Positions 1 to 9,507 are shown, counted from the stretch's first letter. The stretch: DNA of 64,000 bases from Eubacterium maltosivorans (GCF_002441855.2 NZ_CP029487.1:2728001-2792000), one strand, 5' to 3'. The notes: generated from the letters alone by a model not told the origin. Translations and numbers: made by a program.

Positions 1-1
1 C

Positions 2-727
2 AGCGCTATTTTAAATGTTATTTTTGGTATCGCCACCTTGTTTTTTGTTCCAAAATTTGACGATGAAATCAAGGAGGGACAGGGCTTTAACCTCAATGAA
101 TTTAAAGAAGCCATCAAGCATCCTGGCGTTTGGCTGACCACAGCGTCCATGTTCTTTGTCTACTGCGCCTATGCCGCCATGGCTTATACAACACCTTACC
201 TGACCGATGTTTTTGGGGCTTCCATGGGCATTACCTCTACTGTCGGTATGATCCGTACTTACGGTATCGCTCTGCTTTCTGCGCCGATCATCGGCAGCAT
301 TGCCACCAGAATCAACTCACCAGCTAAGGTGCTCATTCTGATCATGGCTTTAACAGCAGTCTGCTCGGCAATCCTGATCTTCCTGCCGACAACGGCCGCG
401 CTTTTAATGGTTGCCATCGTATTAATTCTGGCCATTGGTTTTTTCCTGACAGGCGCATACGGCGTTGCTTCCTCCCAGTTTACCGAATCCGCTGTGCCGA
501 CCACAATCTTCGGTGCCGCTACCGGTATCCTGTCGGTCATCGCCTTTATTCCAGATATGTTTGTACCGGTTATCACTGGTAACTGGCTGGATCAACATCC
601 AGGTATGATTGGCTATCAGATGAGCTTTGGCTGCTTCCTGATCGCAGCTTCCATCATCGCGGTACTCTGCTCTGTGGCTATCCGTATCTATGTTAAGAAA
701 AAGAATATTCAACCTGAAGATAAATAA
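2..727 (+). CDS. MFS transporter, C-terminal part (5' truncated by window edge)
   Basis: The reading frame is open from the first bases, so the true start lies upstream; about 241 residues remain. The visible part has roughly six hydrophobic membrane segments and a charged C-terminal tail, typical of the second half of a major facilitator protein. It resembles the complete MFS protein encoded at 5898-7166: both have TPYLT followed by a GI/MIR-YG helix and a GNW-D--PG motif near the end. That paralogy suggests the quaternary-amine block continues to the left of the window, perhaps with another methyltransferase gene. The substrate cannot be read from the sequence. Confidence 0.85.
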   Translation, partial: SAILNVIFGIATLFFVPKFDDEIKEGQGFNLNEFKEAIKHPGVWLTTASMFFVYCAYAAMAYTTPYLTDVFGASMGITSTVGMIRTYGIALLSAPIIGSIATRINSPAKVLILIMALTAVCSAILIFLPTTAALLMVAIVLILAIGFFLTGAYGVASSQFTESAVPTTIFGAATGILSVIAFIPDMFVPVITGNWLDQHPGMIGYQMSFGCFLIAASIIAVLCSVAIRIYVKKKNIQPEDK

Positions 728-807
728 TAAACACCTGAGCGGGGACGGCCTGGCTTTCCCCGCAAAATATAAAATAGCCTGTTTACCATAATTTATCCGT
801 TAAATCA

Positions 808-837
808 TTGGACTAAACCATCAAAACGTAGTAAGAT
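808..837 (+). promoter_or_regulatory. Promoter of first BCCT gene
   Basis: TTGGAC at 808-813 and TAAGAT at 832-837 are separated by 18 bases. The same two hexamers with the same spacing precede the second BCCT gene at 2583-2612, and both are followed by a similar TTACGAAT/TTGCGAAT stretch. The conservation between the paralogous upstream regions supports a functional promoter. Confidence 0.6.
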
Positions 838-893
838 AAAACCATCTTACGAATACAAATGTGTGATTGTGAAAGACAGAAGGGGGCGGACTT

Positions 894-2486
894 ATGAAAA
901 AATTTAAAATCGACAAATGGGCTATTATTATCACGCTGGTCATTGTACTGGCGCTCAGCATCTACATTGTACTCCTGCCGGAACAGGCAACTGCAACGCT
1001 CAATAATCTGCGCGTTTTTACAACATCCAAAATGGGTTTTTACTTTGTTTTGATTACCATCGGCATTTTTGCTGTGAACATCAGTCTTGCCTTCTCTAAA
1101 TATGGAAACATTAAACTCGGCAAGGGCGATCCGAACTACAAAACCTTCAGTTGGATTGCCATGATTTTTTGTGCCACCATGGGAACCAGTATCCTGTACT
1201 GGGCTACACTGGAATGGGTTTATTACTATACAGGGCCGCCGATGGGGCTGGCCCCGCAGAGTATAGCAGCCGCGGAGGTCGCCGTATCCTACAGTTTTTT
1301 CCACTGGGGTATTCCGGCCTGGGGCATCTATGCCATCGGTACAGTCCCCATTGCCTACCGCTACTATATCCGTCAGAAAGACGGTCTTTCTCTGGCCGGC
1401 GGCTGTGAAGGGGTTACCGGCGGAAAGCCTGTCTGGAATAAGATCATCAATATCATTTTTATTTTTGGTATTGTATCCGGTATTATCATCAGCTTTGGAA
1501 CAGGGATTCCTATGCTGGTCAATAATCTGCACAACAGCATCGGAACGCCAGATACCTTCATCATGCAGGTAATTATGGTTGTAATCGTTACTTTTATTTT
1601 TACCCTTAGCTCTTATGCCGGGCTCGACAAAGGGATGAAGTTCTGTTCAGATTCTACAACCTACCTCTTTTTCATCTTGCTGGCTTTTGTATTTATTTTT
1701 GGGAATCCTTTATTCCAGATTGAAAACACCATTAAAAGCCTTGGGCTCATGATCAATAACTTTGTCCCGATGATCTTTGAGACAGAACCGATTGTCAAAA
1801 CCGGCTTTACCGCAGACTGGACGGTTTTTTACTGGGCCTGGTGGATTACCCTGGCACCTTGGATGTGGATTTTTATTGCAAAGATTTCCAAAGGGCGTAC
1901 TATCAAACAGGTCGTGCTCACCATTTCTCTGGCTGGCCTCATCAGCACAGTACTGTTCTTCGGTATACTTTCAAACTACGGCCTTAACTTACAACTGACC
2001 GGGCAGTTTGACTTTGTCTCGATTCTACAGAACCAGAGCCCTGAACAGGTTATCTCATCGGCCATTATGGCTTTGCCGCTTGGCAAAATTGTGCTCTTTG
2101 TGTGGTTTATCGTCGGCCTGATGTTGCTGGTCACAACACTGGACTCTGCTGTATTTACACTGGCGGCGGCCTCGGTCACCAACCTGAAAACCGATGAAAT
2201 CCCTCCCAAAAGCCTGAAACTTTTCTGGGCAGTCATCATTGCCGCGATTCCACTGTGCCTGATGTTTGCCAAGGCTCCGCTGGATTCGCTGAAATCGACC
2301 ATTATCATCACAGCGGTTCCCGTTTCTATCACGCTGATTTTCTGTATCATTTCCATTTTCAAATGGCTGAAGCAGGATTACGGCGACATGACAAGGGATG
2401 AAATCACTCGACTGGAAAAGGAAACACCTCCCGATCTCCCGGAAACCGGAGACCTTTCCCCGAGCACAGGTGAGAAACAAGTGTGA
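894..2486 (+). CDS. BCCT family betaine/carnitine-type transporter, CaiT-like
   Basis: The 530-residue protein has about 12 membrane segments and the BCCT signature: DWTVFYWAWW from about residue 308 and a KISKGRTIK loop after it. The line LAPWMWIF places Met324 where E. coli CaiT has its substrate-site Met331, and YYY--PP-G also matches CaiT. This favours a carnitine/butyrobetaine-type carrier or exchanger over an osmotic betaine symporter, but the substrate is inferred. The start is supported by AGGGGGCG upstream. A terminator follows at 2521-2554. The next gene is a close paralog with the same promoter, so this is a tandem duplication serving import of substrates for the nearby MttB-like enzymes. 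Confidence 0.9.
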   Translation: MKKFKIDKWAIIITLVIVLALSIYIVLLPEQATATLNNLRVFTTSKMGFYFVLITIGIFAVNISLAFSKYGNIKLGKGDPNYKTFSWIAMIFCATMGTSILYWATLEWVYYYTGPPMGLAPQSIAAAEVAVSYSFFHWGIPAWGIYAIGTVPIAYRYYIRQKDGLSLAGGCEGVTGGKPVWNKIINIIFIFGIVSGIIISFGTGIPMLVNNLHNSIGTPDTFIMQVIMVVIVTFIFTLSSYAGLDKGMKFCSDSTTYLFFILLAFVFIFGNPLFQIENTIKSLGLMINNFVPMIFETEPIVKTGFTADWTVFYWAWWITLAPWMWIFIAKISKGRTIKQVVLTISLAGLISTVLFFGILSNYGLNLQLTGQFDFVSILQNQSPEQVISSAIMALPLGKIVLFVWFIVGLMLLVTTLDSAVFTLAAASVTNLKTDEIPPKSLKLFWAVIIAAIPLCLMFAKAPLDSLKSTIIITAVPVSITLIFCIISIFKWLKQDYGDMTRDEITRLEKETPPDLPETGDLSPSTGEKQV

Positions 2487-2520
2487 TCAATGCTTAACAG
2501 ACCCGGGTGACTTTCATAAA

Positions 2521-2554
2521 CCCTGAAAACCTTATTGGTTTTCGGGGTTTTTTT
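2521..2554 (+). terminator. Rho-independent terminator
   Basis: CCCTGAAAACC and GGTTTTCGGGG form an 11-base stem with a five-base loop, followed by seven T. It closes the first BCCT transcription unit before the promoter of the second. Confidence 0.9.
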
Positions 2555-2582
2555 GCATTATTAAGCTTCTGTCTCAACAAGA

Positions 2583-2612
2583 TTGGACAAAACGCATAAA
2601 ATATATTAAGAT
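2583..2612 (+). promoter_or_regulatory. Promoter of second BCCT gene
   Basis: TTGGAC at 2583-2588, 18-base spacer, TAAGAT at 2607-2612. It duplicates the promoter at 808-837. Confidence 0.6.
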
Positions 2613-2682
2613 AACATTACCTTGCGAATGTAAAGATTTTTTCAGCCAGCTCATCTTTACATATCTAAGGAGGTAAAAAAAC

Positions 2683-4296
2683 ATGAAAAAATATAAAATT
2701 GATAAATGGGCTATTATTATCACTCTGGCACTGGTTGCAGCCTTTAGCGTCTACATCATACTGATGCCGGCTGCAGCGACGGAAGCCCTGAATAAAATCC
2801 GGGTTTTCATTACCACCAAGATGGGCGTTTACTTTATTCTCATTACCATTGGAATATTCGTGTTTAACTTTGCTGTGGCTTTTTCTAAATTTGGGAATAT
2901 CAAGCTTGGCAAGGATAAACCGGAGTACAAAACCTTCAGCTGGATCGCCATGATCTTCTGCGCAACGATGGGCGCCGGGCTTTTGTACTGGGCCGTTCTC
3001 GAGTGGGTCTATTACTATATCACACCGCCCATTGGCATTACGCCTGAGAGCATCGCTGCCGCTCAGGTGGCTGTATCCTACAACTTTTTCCATTGGGGCG
3101 TTCCCGCCTGGGGAATCTATGCTATCGGCACCATTCCTCTGGCCTATCGTTTTTATGTCCGCAGACAGGAGGGCCTCTCCCTGGCAAACGGCTGCGAGGG
3201 GGTTACCGGCGGCCAGCCAATCTGGAATAAAATCATCAACATTGTATTTATTTTTGGAATTGTTTCCGGCATTATTCTGTCCTTCGGGACCGGGATTCCA
3301 ATGCTGGTTAATAACCTGCACACCAGTCTCGGCACACCCGATAACTTTATCATGCAGGTCGTTATGGTGATCGCCGTCACCATTTTCTTTACAGCCAGTT
3401 CTTACGCAGGGCTTGACAAGGGGACGAAATTCTGTTCGGACTCCACTATTTACCTGTGTTTCTTTTTACTGGCCTATGTCTTTATTTTTGGCGGGCCTCA
3501 ATTCCAGCTGGAAAATACCATTAAAAGCTTCGGCATGATGATCACCAATTTTGTGCCCATGATCACTGAAACTGAGCCCATTGTCAAGACTGGTTTTACA
3601 GCGGACTGGACCGTTTTTTACTGGGCCTGGTGGATTACCCTGGCACCCTGGATGTGGATCTTTATTGCGAAAATCTCAAGGGGGCGCACCATCAAAGAGG
3701 TTATCCTGTGCATCACCGGAGCGGGCTTGCTCAGTACAATTTTGTTCTTTGGCGTATTATCCAACTATGGACTCCAGCTGCAGCTTACCGGTTCCTTTAA
3801 CTTTGTCGAAATTCTCCAGACTCAGAGTCCGGAACAGGTTATTTCAACGGTTATCGCGGCTCTGCCGTTTGGCAGGATCATCCTGCTTGTCTGGTTTCTC
3901 ACTGGTGTCATGCTGCTCATCACCACTTTGGATTCCGCTGTCTTTACTCTGTCTGCGGCTTCTATTAAAAACATCAGAGATGATGAAGTCCCGCCGAACT
4001 ATCTCAAGCTCTTCTGGGCCATTGTTATTTCGGCGATTCCACTGTGTCTGATGTTTGCAAAGGCGCCACTGGATTCTTTAAAATCAGCCATTATCATTTC
4101 GGCGCTCCCGGTATCGGTAACGCTGATTCTCTGCGTTGTATCCTTATATAAATGGTTAAAAAAGGACTTTGGAAGTCTGACACGGGCCCAGATCATTGAA
4201 AAAGAAAAAGACCCCACTCCAGATTTTGATCCCGGCGATTTCACTTTACCCGAACAGGATAAAAAGTCAAATAAAGAGGAATCTCTGACCGAATAA
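2683..4296 (+). CDS. BCCT family betaine/carnitine-type transporter, CaiT-like (paralog 2)
   Basis: This 537-residue protein is very similar to the BCCT carrier encoded just upstream, with the same N-terminal KYKIDKWAIIIT block, the same DWTVFYWAWW signature from residue 308 and the equivalent Met324. About 12 membrane segments are visible, and an acidic hydrophilic tail follows the last one. AAGGAGG sits at good distance from the ATG. It has its own promoter and ends in a bidirectional terminator shared with the convergent third BCCT gene. Two near-identical carriers with near-identical promoters suggest recent duplication with dosage or substrate divergence; which betaine each takes is not determinable here. 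Confidence 0.9.
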   Translation: MKKYKIDKWAIIITLALVAAFSVYIILMPAAATEALNKIRVFITTKMGVYFILITIGIFVFNFAVAFSKFGNIKLGKDKPEYKTFSWIAMIFCATMGAGLLYWAVLEWVYYYITPPIGITPESIAAAQVAVSYNFFHWGVPAWGIYAIGTIPLAYRFYVRRQEGLSLANGCEGVTGGQPIWNKIINIVFIFGIVSGIILSFGTGIPMLVNNLHTSLGTPDNFIMQVVMVIAVTIFFTASSYAGLDKGTKFCSDSTIYLCFFLLAYVFIFGGPQFQLENTIKSFGMMITNFVPMITETEPIVKTGFTADWTVFYWAWWITLAPWMWIFIAKISRGRTIKEVILCITGAGLLSTILFFGVLSNYGLQLQLTGSFNFVEILQTQSPEQVISTVIAALPFGRIILLVWFLTGVMLLITTLDSAVFTLSAASIKNIRDDEVPPNYLKLFWAIVISAIPLCLMFAKAPLDSLKSAIIISALPVSVTLILCVVSLYKWLKKDFGSLTRAQIIEKEKDPTPDFDPGDFTLPEQDKKSNKEESLTE

Positions 4297-4346
4297 AAAA
4301 GGACTGCTGCACCGTAATTTTTAATCAACGGACAGCAGTCCTTTTT
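4295..4346. terminator. Bidirectional terminator between convergent BCCT genes
   Basis: A run of A precedes GGACTGCTG (4301-4309), which pairs with CAGCAGTCC (4333-4341), followed by a run of T. It works on both strands and overlaps the stop of the minus-strand BCCT gene. Confidence 0.85.
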
Positions 4347-5853
4347 ATTTTGTTTTCTTTATCAAAACCACTGCGCTGGCAATAACACCGATGATCAGAA
4401 ACATCGCTGCCAGGCCGCCGATATTGGACAGCATCTTTATTCCTGTCAGCCCATCACCTATTCCCATCATAATCCATGTGACAACGCCAATAATGACGCC
4501 CCACACAATCTTGAGGTATGCCGGGCTGTCCACCGTTTCATTCTCTGGCTGACGGCAGCAAAGGTTGGTGATGGCAACAGTTGAAGAATCCGCCGCTGTC
4601 ACAAAGGAAATCAGCACTGCCGCGAGATAAACCGGGACCATGAGCTCTGCCATCGGCAGATTTTTGAAAAGCTGGTAAATAACATTCTCATAGCCCAGCT
4701 GATAGGCCTCCACCAATCCGCAGACCGGCGTATTAAACAGAATATTTACAGTCGCACCGGAGATGATCATAAACCACAGCACACTGAACAGCGCGGTGAG
4801 AAGCAGATTCATTTTTATGATCTCCCGGATGGTTCTCCCATAGCTGATCTGTCCGAGAAACACAGCCGTGATGGGCGTCCAGGCCATCCAGTTGCCAAAA
4901 TAGTACATGGTCCAGTTCTTAGTCCAGGGATCGCGCTCCAGCACACCAGTAAACAACGCGCCTGAAAAAAAGGTATCTAAAAACTCCCCTATTCCCTCTA
5001 TTCCAAAGGAGACGATAAAAAGCGTGCCGCCAAAGCACAGAATAAACAAAAGAATAAAAATGTATATTCCAACATTGATATTTGATAAAATCGTGATGCC
5101 CTTTTTTATGCCTGAAATAGCCGATATAATGGAAATACCGCCTACAAAAACAATGATCGCAAGCCAGACAGCCGGGTTAGAGGACAAACCAAAGAGCCGG
5201 CTTAGTCCGCTGTTAATGCTCAAAGTTCCAATACCAAGGGACGCCGAAAGACCTGTGACCAGTGAAAAGACACACACCACATCAATGAGCCCGTTCATCC
5301 TCACGCGGCCCTTCTCACGAATCAATGGCGCCATCATTGAACCAATGGAAAAGGAAGCTTTCATATTGTAACAGCCGTAGGCGAACATCACTGCCAGCAG
5401 AGTATACATGGCGTAAGGCAGCACTGTCCAGTGCCTGTAAATCGCCGCCATGGCAAAACGGGCGGACTCCGCGGTCATGGCCGCAATGCCGGTTGATTCC
5501 GGCGGATATAAAATATGCTGTACCGGCTCCGCCGCTCCCCAGAACACAATGCCCGCTGCAATGGTCGTGCCAAGCGTTACCGTAAACCAATTCCAGTTCG
5601 TAAGCTTCGGCTTTGCCGCAGGTCCACCGATTCTCACCCTGCCCAGCGGCGAAAAATAAATCCATATGCAGATCCCAAGTGAAACGACAGCGGTGAGCAG
5701 AAACGCCCATCCGAAATAATTGAGAATCCAGTCGTAAAAGGCTGTGGCCAGAGCGGAAAAGCCCGCCCCGTCACAAAGATTCCAAATGATACATCCAATA
5801 AACAATATAGCTGGCGGCAAAAAAACTCCCCACCTTATTTGTCTGTATTTCAT
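4345..5853 (-). CDS. BCCT family transporter, divergent subtype
   Basis: A 502-residue, about 12-segment membrane protein of the betaine/carnitine/choline family. It keeps the GRTIRE loop but has NWTMYYFGNWMAWTP where the two other BCCT proteins have the WAWW aromatic box, so its binding site and probably its substrate differ. It is the last gene of a minus-strand operon: mttB-like (7184-8620), MFS (5898-7166), BCCT, with gaps of 17 and 44 bases. The operon promoter carries the paired palindromes at 8654-8728. It probably imports the methylated amine demethylated by the first gene; this is inferred from context. Confidence 0.85.
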   Translation of the reverse strand: MKYRQIRWGVFLPPAILFIGCIIWNLCDGAGFSALATAFYDWILNYFGWAFLLTAVVSLGICIWIYFSPLGRVRIGGPAAKPKLTNWNWFTVTLGTTIAAGIVFWGAAEPVQHILYPPESTGIAAMTAESARFAMAAIYRHWTVLPYAMYTLLAVMFAYGCYNMKASFSIGSMMAPLIREKGRVRMNGLIDVVCVFSLVTGLSASLGIGTLSINSGLSRLFGLSSNPAVWLAIIVFVGGISIISAISGIKKGITILSNINVGIYIFILLFILCFGGTLFIVSFGIEGIGEFLDTFFSGALFTGVLERDPWTKNWTMYYFGNWMAWTPITAVFLGQISYGRTIREIIKMNLLLTALFSVLWFMIISGATVNILFNTPVCGLVEAYQLGYENVIYQLFKNLPMAELMVPVYLAAVLISFVTAADSSTVAITNLCCRQPENETVDSPAYLKIVWGVIIGVVTWIMMGIGDGLTGIKMLSNIGGLAAMFLIIGVIASAVVLIKKTK

Positions 5854-5897
5854 ATGAGCGCCTCGATTCCAAGCATAGAAGGGTTCTTTTTTATTGT

Positions 5898-7166
5898 CTA
5901 CTCCACTTCCGCTGTCTGTTCTTTACTTTTTCGAATCTGTCTGAACAGCACACCAGCTGCGACTAACCCAATAGCTGTCACCACAATCATGTACACGAAG
6001 ATATGCTGGTATCCGCCGATTCCAGGATACTTATCCATCCAGTTGCCAATCAGGCTGTAAATATAAGCCTCTGGAATGAAGCCGACCAGTGAGACAAAGC
6101 CCATTGCCGTACCGCTGTAGGACAGTGGAATCTTAAGTTCATCAATAGCTGCAAAGTAGATACCTCTGAGCATGAACATTGAAAGTCCCGTTGCCAGCAT
6201 AAAAGCGATAAATACGCCGAGATACTGCGGGTTATTCGGAATAATCATATATGCGGCATAACAGATAACCGGGATAATGGAGGTAAAGAATATCACCTTG
6301 ATGTTTGAACCGATCTTATCTGCAATAAACCCGCTGATGAGCCCGCCGACAATAGCCATTCCATAAATACGCAGAATTCCCAGAAATGCGGCTGTTGAGG
6401 CAGACAGTCCAAAGAACTCCGTTAAATAAGGGGTCAGATAAGAGTAAGATGCGTAAATGGAGCAGACAGAGAATACCACGATGGATAAAAGCCAGAGCTT
6501 CGGCATTTTTACAACCTTTACCAGATCCTTGACTGAGGCCCCTGTTTTTTCTTCTGGATTATCTGTCGGCTTATTGTCACTCAGGCCAAACCAGGCAAAA
6601 ACACCGCCGATGATGGCCAAAACCGCATAGCCGATAATCACCCAGCGCAGCGCCAGATAGTTGGCTCCGGTGGTGTTAAAGATAAACAGGATCACCATTC
6701 CATAAAGCACTGGCATAATGCCCGTTCCGCTTTCACGCATTCCGAACAGACGTCCCTGCTCACTGCTGTCGCCCAACTGTCTTGTGGCTTTCAGCATAGC
6801 GGCCCAGAAGGTCAGCGATGAGAGAACTCCATACATGACATAGATAAATATAAGAACAGGGTAAGAAGGATATGTTGACAACAAAATCCCCAGAGCGCCT
6901 GTTCCCACCAGTGAGAAGGCAATCAGCTTTCTGGCGGAAAGACGGTCAGCCAGGTACCCGCCAGGAAAGTAACCAATCATTGAGATAAAACCAAAAATAC
7001 TCATCAACAGGCCAAGCTGGGAGTTTGAAATATTCATGGCTTCCAGAATGACATCGTAATAATTATAGCTTAAATAGGGCAGTTCATAAATCGTACTCCC
7101 CGCAAGAATCAATGCGAAAAGTGCCACATACTTTTTAACTTTTGAGTCTTTAGCAGTGCTATCCAT
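5898..7166 (-). CDS. MFS transporter in methyltransferase operon
   Basis: The 422-residue protein has 12 predicted membrane segments, a GGYLADRLSARK loop between segments 2 and 3 characteristic of the major facilitator superfamily, and a charged central loop near residues 200-220. It is a paralog of the truncated protein at the left window edge. The gene starts 17 bases downstream of the mttB-like gene and is presumably cotranscribed with it. AGGAG precedes the ATG. It could import a quaternary amine or export the demethylated product; the presence of a BCCT importer in the same operon makes export a reasonable alternative. Confidence 0.85.
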   Translation of the reverse strand: MDSTAKDSKVKKYVALFALILAGSTIYELPYLSYNYYDVILEAMNISNSQLGLLMSIFGFISMIGYFPGGYLADRLSARKLIAFSLVGTGALGILLSTYPSYPVLIFIYVMYGVLSSLTFWAAMLKATRQLGDSSEQGRLFGMRESGTGIMPVLYGMVILFIFNTTGANYLALRWVIIGYAVLAIIGGVFAWFGLSDNKPTDNPEEKTGASVKDLVKVVKMPKLWLLSIVVFSVCSIYASYSYLTPYLTEFFGLSASTAAFLGILRIYGMAIVGGLISGFIADKIGSNIKVIFFTSIIPVICYAAYMIIPNNPQYLGVFIAFMLATGLSMFMLRGIYFAAIDELKIPLSYSGTAMGFVSLVGFIPEAYIYSLIGNWMDKYPGIGGYQHIFVYMIVVTAIGLVAAGVLFRQIRKSKEQTAEVE

Positions 7167-7183
7167 TTTTTTCTCCTAATTTT

Positions 7184-8620
7184 CTAAATGCTTTCCCGGT
7201 ATTCTTCAGGAATATACGGCGCTACAATCGCGTTCTGTTCCTTTGTGATTTCCGGCGGCTGATAAGAGGCAATTCTTTCCTTCGCAACCTTTTCAGCCAT
7301 TTCCTTTAAGGAGCGCCGCCCTTCGTTCTGCCATACGTTAGGGTCTTGCTTATTAAAGAACTTTGGCATAACAAACTCTTCACGGTACATCTTTGGCGTT
7401 CTGCCCTTTAAATAAGAGCCGCGTGGCCCGATTTTCCTGATCAAATCAAAACAGCCTTTTTCCTCAGAGGTATCAATTCCAGCGGCCATTCGTCTTGCGT
7501 AGAGCAAGGTATCTTCATCCAGCATATATTTTTCATAGCTGAAGATATTAAAAGAGCCCATAATACCGCAGGCGTGAAGGATCAGGTCAACGCCGGATTC
7601 ATAAGTTGCGTTTAACACCAGCATAGATTCCGCGCCGGCCTGGTAGTCCAGATCCTTTGCGTCGCTCAGGCTTCCGCCGCTGCGGCATGGCATTTTATAA
7701 TAGTCCGCCATGGCTACAGCCGCGTAGACCATTAAAGCGGTTTCCGGTGAGCCAATACTCAAAAGAATACTTCTCAAATCGGTGGAGGCGGAGGTGTTGC
7801 CATAAATAACCGGCACTCCCGGGCAGGCAAGCTGCGCCAGCGTTAAGCCTGCCAGTATTTCTGCATTGGTCAGGCTCACAGTCGCAAAGACAGACGGCGG
7901 CGAGGTTAACGCCGGCATCGCGCAGGGCGTAAACCAAATCGGCTGCTTTTCAGCGCAGAAAGCAAACATTTTTTCAAGGGGGGCAAAATCATAGCAGAGC
8001 GGCGATAAGGAATTGACACAGAAGGAGTTGACATAACGCTCCTGTTCCTCTACCCCTTCAAAGGCTTTAATGATTTTAAGGCTTTTAACCGTTGTATCAA
8101 ACAGCTCCTCATGCGGTACCGAAAAGGTATCCGGGTCGAAACAGGCGATCTGCGGACTGTATTTCAGCAGCATCCCAACATTAGAGAAAATTTTCTGTTC
8201 TTTTGTAAAATTAGTAGTATCCGCAAAATAGTCCATGTAATTATAATCTGTTGCCGGACTGGTAGACGCCAGTTTGAAAATATTGATGGTATCCTCATTA
8301 CGCATACGGCGAATGGAATTATGGTCCTCAACATATACTGCACCACAGGCAGGCATATTAACGCGGCTGCCGTCGCCAATGGTAACAGACCCCTTTGTCG
8401 AATACAGCTCAAATGTCTCTGGACACTGTGCTACGGCCTGATTCACCAAATCTTCGCTTATAAAAACAATGTCCCCCTCAATCTCTGCACCATGCTCTTT
8501 GAATAATTCTAAAGCTTTTGGATGCTCAAAACGTACGCCGACCTCTTTTAAAATTCTCAGCGACTCTTCGTGGATGCGCTCGATATCTTCTTTCGAAACA
8601 TAATGACTAAATTTCTTCAA
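7184..8620 (-). CDS. MttB-superfamily (non-pyrrolysine) corrinoid methyltransferase
   Basis: Trimethylamine methyltransferase-like family (COG5598). Members without pyrrolysine move a methyl group from a quaternary amine (glycine betaine, proline betaine, carnitine, gamma-butyrobetaine in characterised cases) to a corrinoid protein. The frame is uninterrupted, with no internal UAG. An upstream ATG at 8644 would add eight residues, but the TTG at 8620 is preferred: GGAGAGAG lies just before it, and it aligns exactly with the start of the 479-residue paralog at 10325, giving 478 residues. First gene of an operon with an MFS and a BCCT transporter. No corrinoid protein is encoded nearby, so a shared one must act in trans. 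Substrate unknown. Confidence 0.88.
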   Translation of the reverse strand: MKKFSHYVSKEDIERIHEESLRILKEVGVRFEHPKALELFKEHGAEIEGDIVFISEDLVNQAVAQCPETFELYSTKGSVTIGDGSRVNMPACGAVYVEDHNSIRRMRNEDTINIFKLASTSPATDYNYMDYFADTTNFTKEQKIFSNVGMLLKYSPQIACFDPDTFSVPHEELFDTTVKSLKIIKAFEGVEEQERYVNSFCVNSLSPLCYDFAPLEKMFAFCAEKQPIWFTPCAMPALTSPPSVFATVSLTNAEILAGLTLAQLACPGVPVIYGNTSASTDLRSILLSIGSPETALMVYAAVAMADYYKMPCRSGGSLSDAKDLDYQAGAESMLVLNATYESGVDLILHACGIMGSFNIFSYEKYMLDEDTLLYARRMAAGIDTSEEKGCFDLIRKIGPRGSYLKGRTPKMYREEFVMPKFFNKQDPNVWQNEGRRSLKEMAEKVAKERIASYQPPEITKEQNAIVAPYIPEEYRESI

Positions 8621-8653
8621 CGTTCTCTCTCCTCGTTTTTTCATTCTAAAAAT

Positions 8654-8728
8654 TTAAACCGGTTAATTTTTGTAATTGTAGGATAACACGATTTTACGAT
8701 TGTGTCAACACTTTTTTAAACGGGTTAA
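8654..8728 (-). promoter_or_regulatory. Promoter of mttB-like operon bracketed by two TetR-type operators
   Basis: On the minus strand TTGACA (8708-8703) and TATCCT (8685-8680) are 17 bases apart. Two related palindromic sites flank them: TTAAACGGGTTAA at 8716-8728 upstream of the -35 and TTAAACCGGTTAA at 8654-8666 just after the expected transcription start. The centres are about 62 bases apart. The same arrangement occurs around 10221-10302. TetR genes lie next to both, so these are probable repressor operators. Confidence 0.75.
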
Positions 8729-8736
8729 TTTTTATG

Positions 8737-8766
8737 TTGTAAAAGTTTTGAGAAATGTGATAGAAT
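8737..8766 (+). promoter_or_regulatory. Promoter of first TetR gene
   Basis: TTGTAA at 8737-8742 and TAGAAT at 8761-8766 with an 18-base spacer. The palindrome at 8716-8728 lies immediately upstream, between this promoter and the divergent mttB promoter, so one bound site could affect both. Confidence 0.5.
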
Positions 8767-8813
8767 AAGCACAGCAACACAATTATTGATCAATATCATG
8801 AAAAGAGGAAACA

Positions 8814-9464
8814 ATGGAATATAAAAAAAGCAAGGAAACCCGCGATAAGATTTTCAACCTTGCCAAAAAATCATTTTATGAAATTGGATTTAAAAAAACA
8901 ACGATCCGCAACATTGCAAAGGAAGCCGGCATCAACCACGCATTGGCTTATTACCATTTCAATGGGAAATACGACATTGCCCACCATATTGTTGACGAAT
9001 TTCACCAGAAGGCAGAGGTAGCCTTTAACAAACTGACGGCCAATATGTCGTTTGAAGATCCGCTTCTTCGCCTTTTAGCCCTCTACCGCTTCGGGCTGCG
9101 GGAAATTTATGATAACGAATGGGATTTCAACTTCTATGTCGAGGTTTATCAGCAATCCTACTATGACTCTGATCTTGTGGAAAACTGCGTTAAAATTCTG
9201 GATTTTTATCATTATCCCATCGACCGCAAAAAAATTGATATTGCGGTTCTGTCCACCTCCTCCTCATGGGGGCAGTTGTATACCAATGAGGATGTTCCCT
9301 ACAGAGACCACTTCACACACCGGGATATCATGGACTCCATTGATATCATGCGATGGTCTTATCTGGGTTTTGAACCTGACTTTATCATTGAAAAAATAAA
9401 ACAGTCTGAGGCGCTGCTTGCCTCTCTGCCCATTATGAATATTCGCATTTTAGAAAAACAGTAA
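8814..9464 (+). CDS. TetR/AcrR family transcriptional regulator
   Basis: A 216-residue protein with an N-terminal TetR helix-turn-helix (about residues 8-55), including FKKTTIRNIAKEAGI and the Y-HF-KYD stretch that ends TetR DNA-binding domains. The C-terminal helical ligand domain has no recognisable subfamily. AGAGGAAACA precedes the ATG. It is transcribed divergently from the mttB-MFS-BCCT operon and convergently with a paralogous TetR gene (9506-10150). The two share MEYKK-KET at the N terminus and strongly similar recognition helices, so both may bind the TTAAAC-N-GTTTAA palindromes. The inducer is probably the amine or its product; this is inference. Confidence 0.88.
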   Translation: MEYKKSKETRDKIFNLAKKSFYEIGFKKTTIRNIAKEAGINHALAYYHFNGKYDIAHHIVDEFHQKAEVAFNKLTANMSFEDPLLRLLALYRFGLREIYDNEWDFNFYVEVYQQSYYDSDLVENCVKILDFYHYPIDRKKIDIAVLSTSSSWGQLYTNEDVPYRDHFTHRDIMDSIDIMRWSYLGFEPDFIIEKIKQSEALLASLPIMNIRILEKQ

Positions 9465-9466
9465 AC

Positions 9467-9507
9467 AAAAACGTCATCCCAGCTACAAACTGAGATGACG
9501 TTTTTTT
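9467..9507. terminator. Bidirectional terminator between convergent TetR genes
   Basis: AACGTCATC and GATGACGTT arms with A and T runs outside them. It overlaps the stop of the minus-strand TetR gene. Confidence 0.85.
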
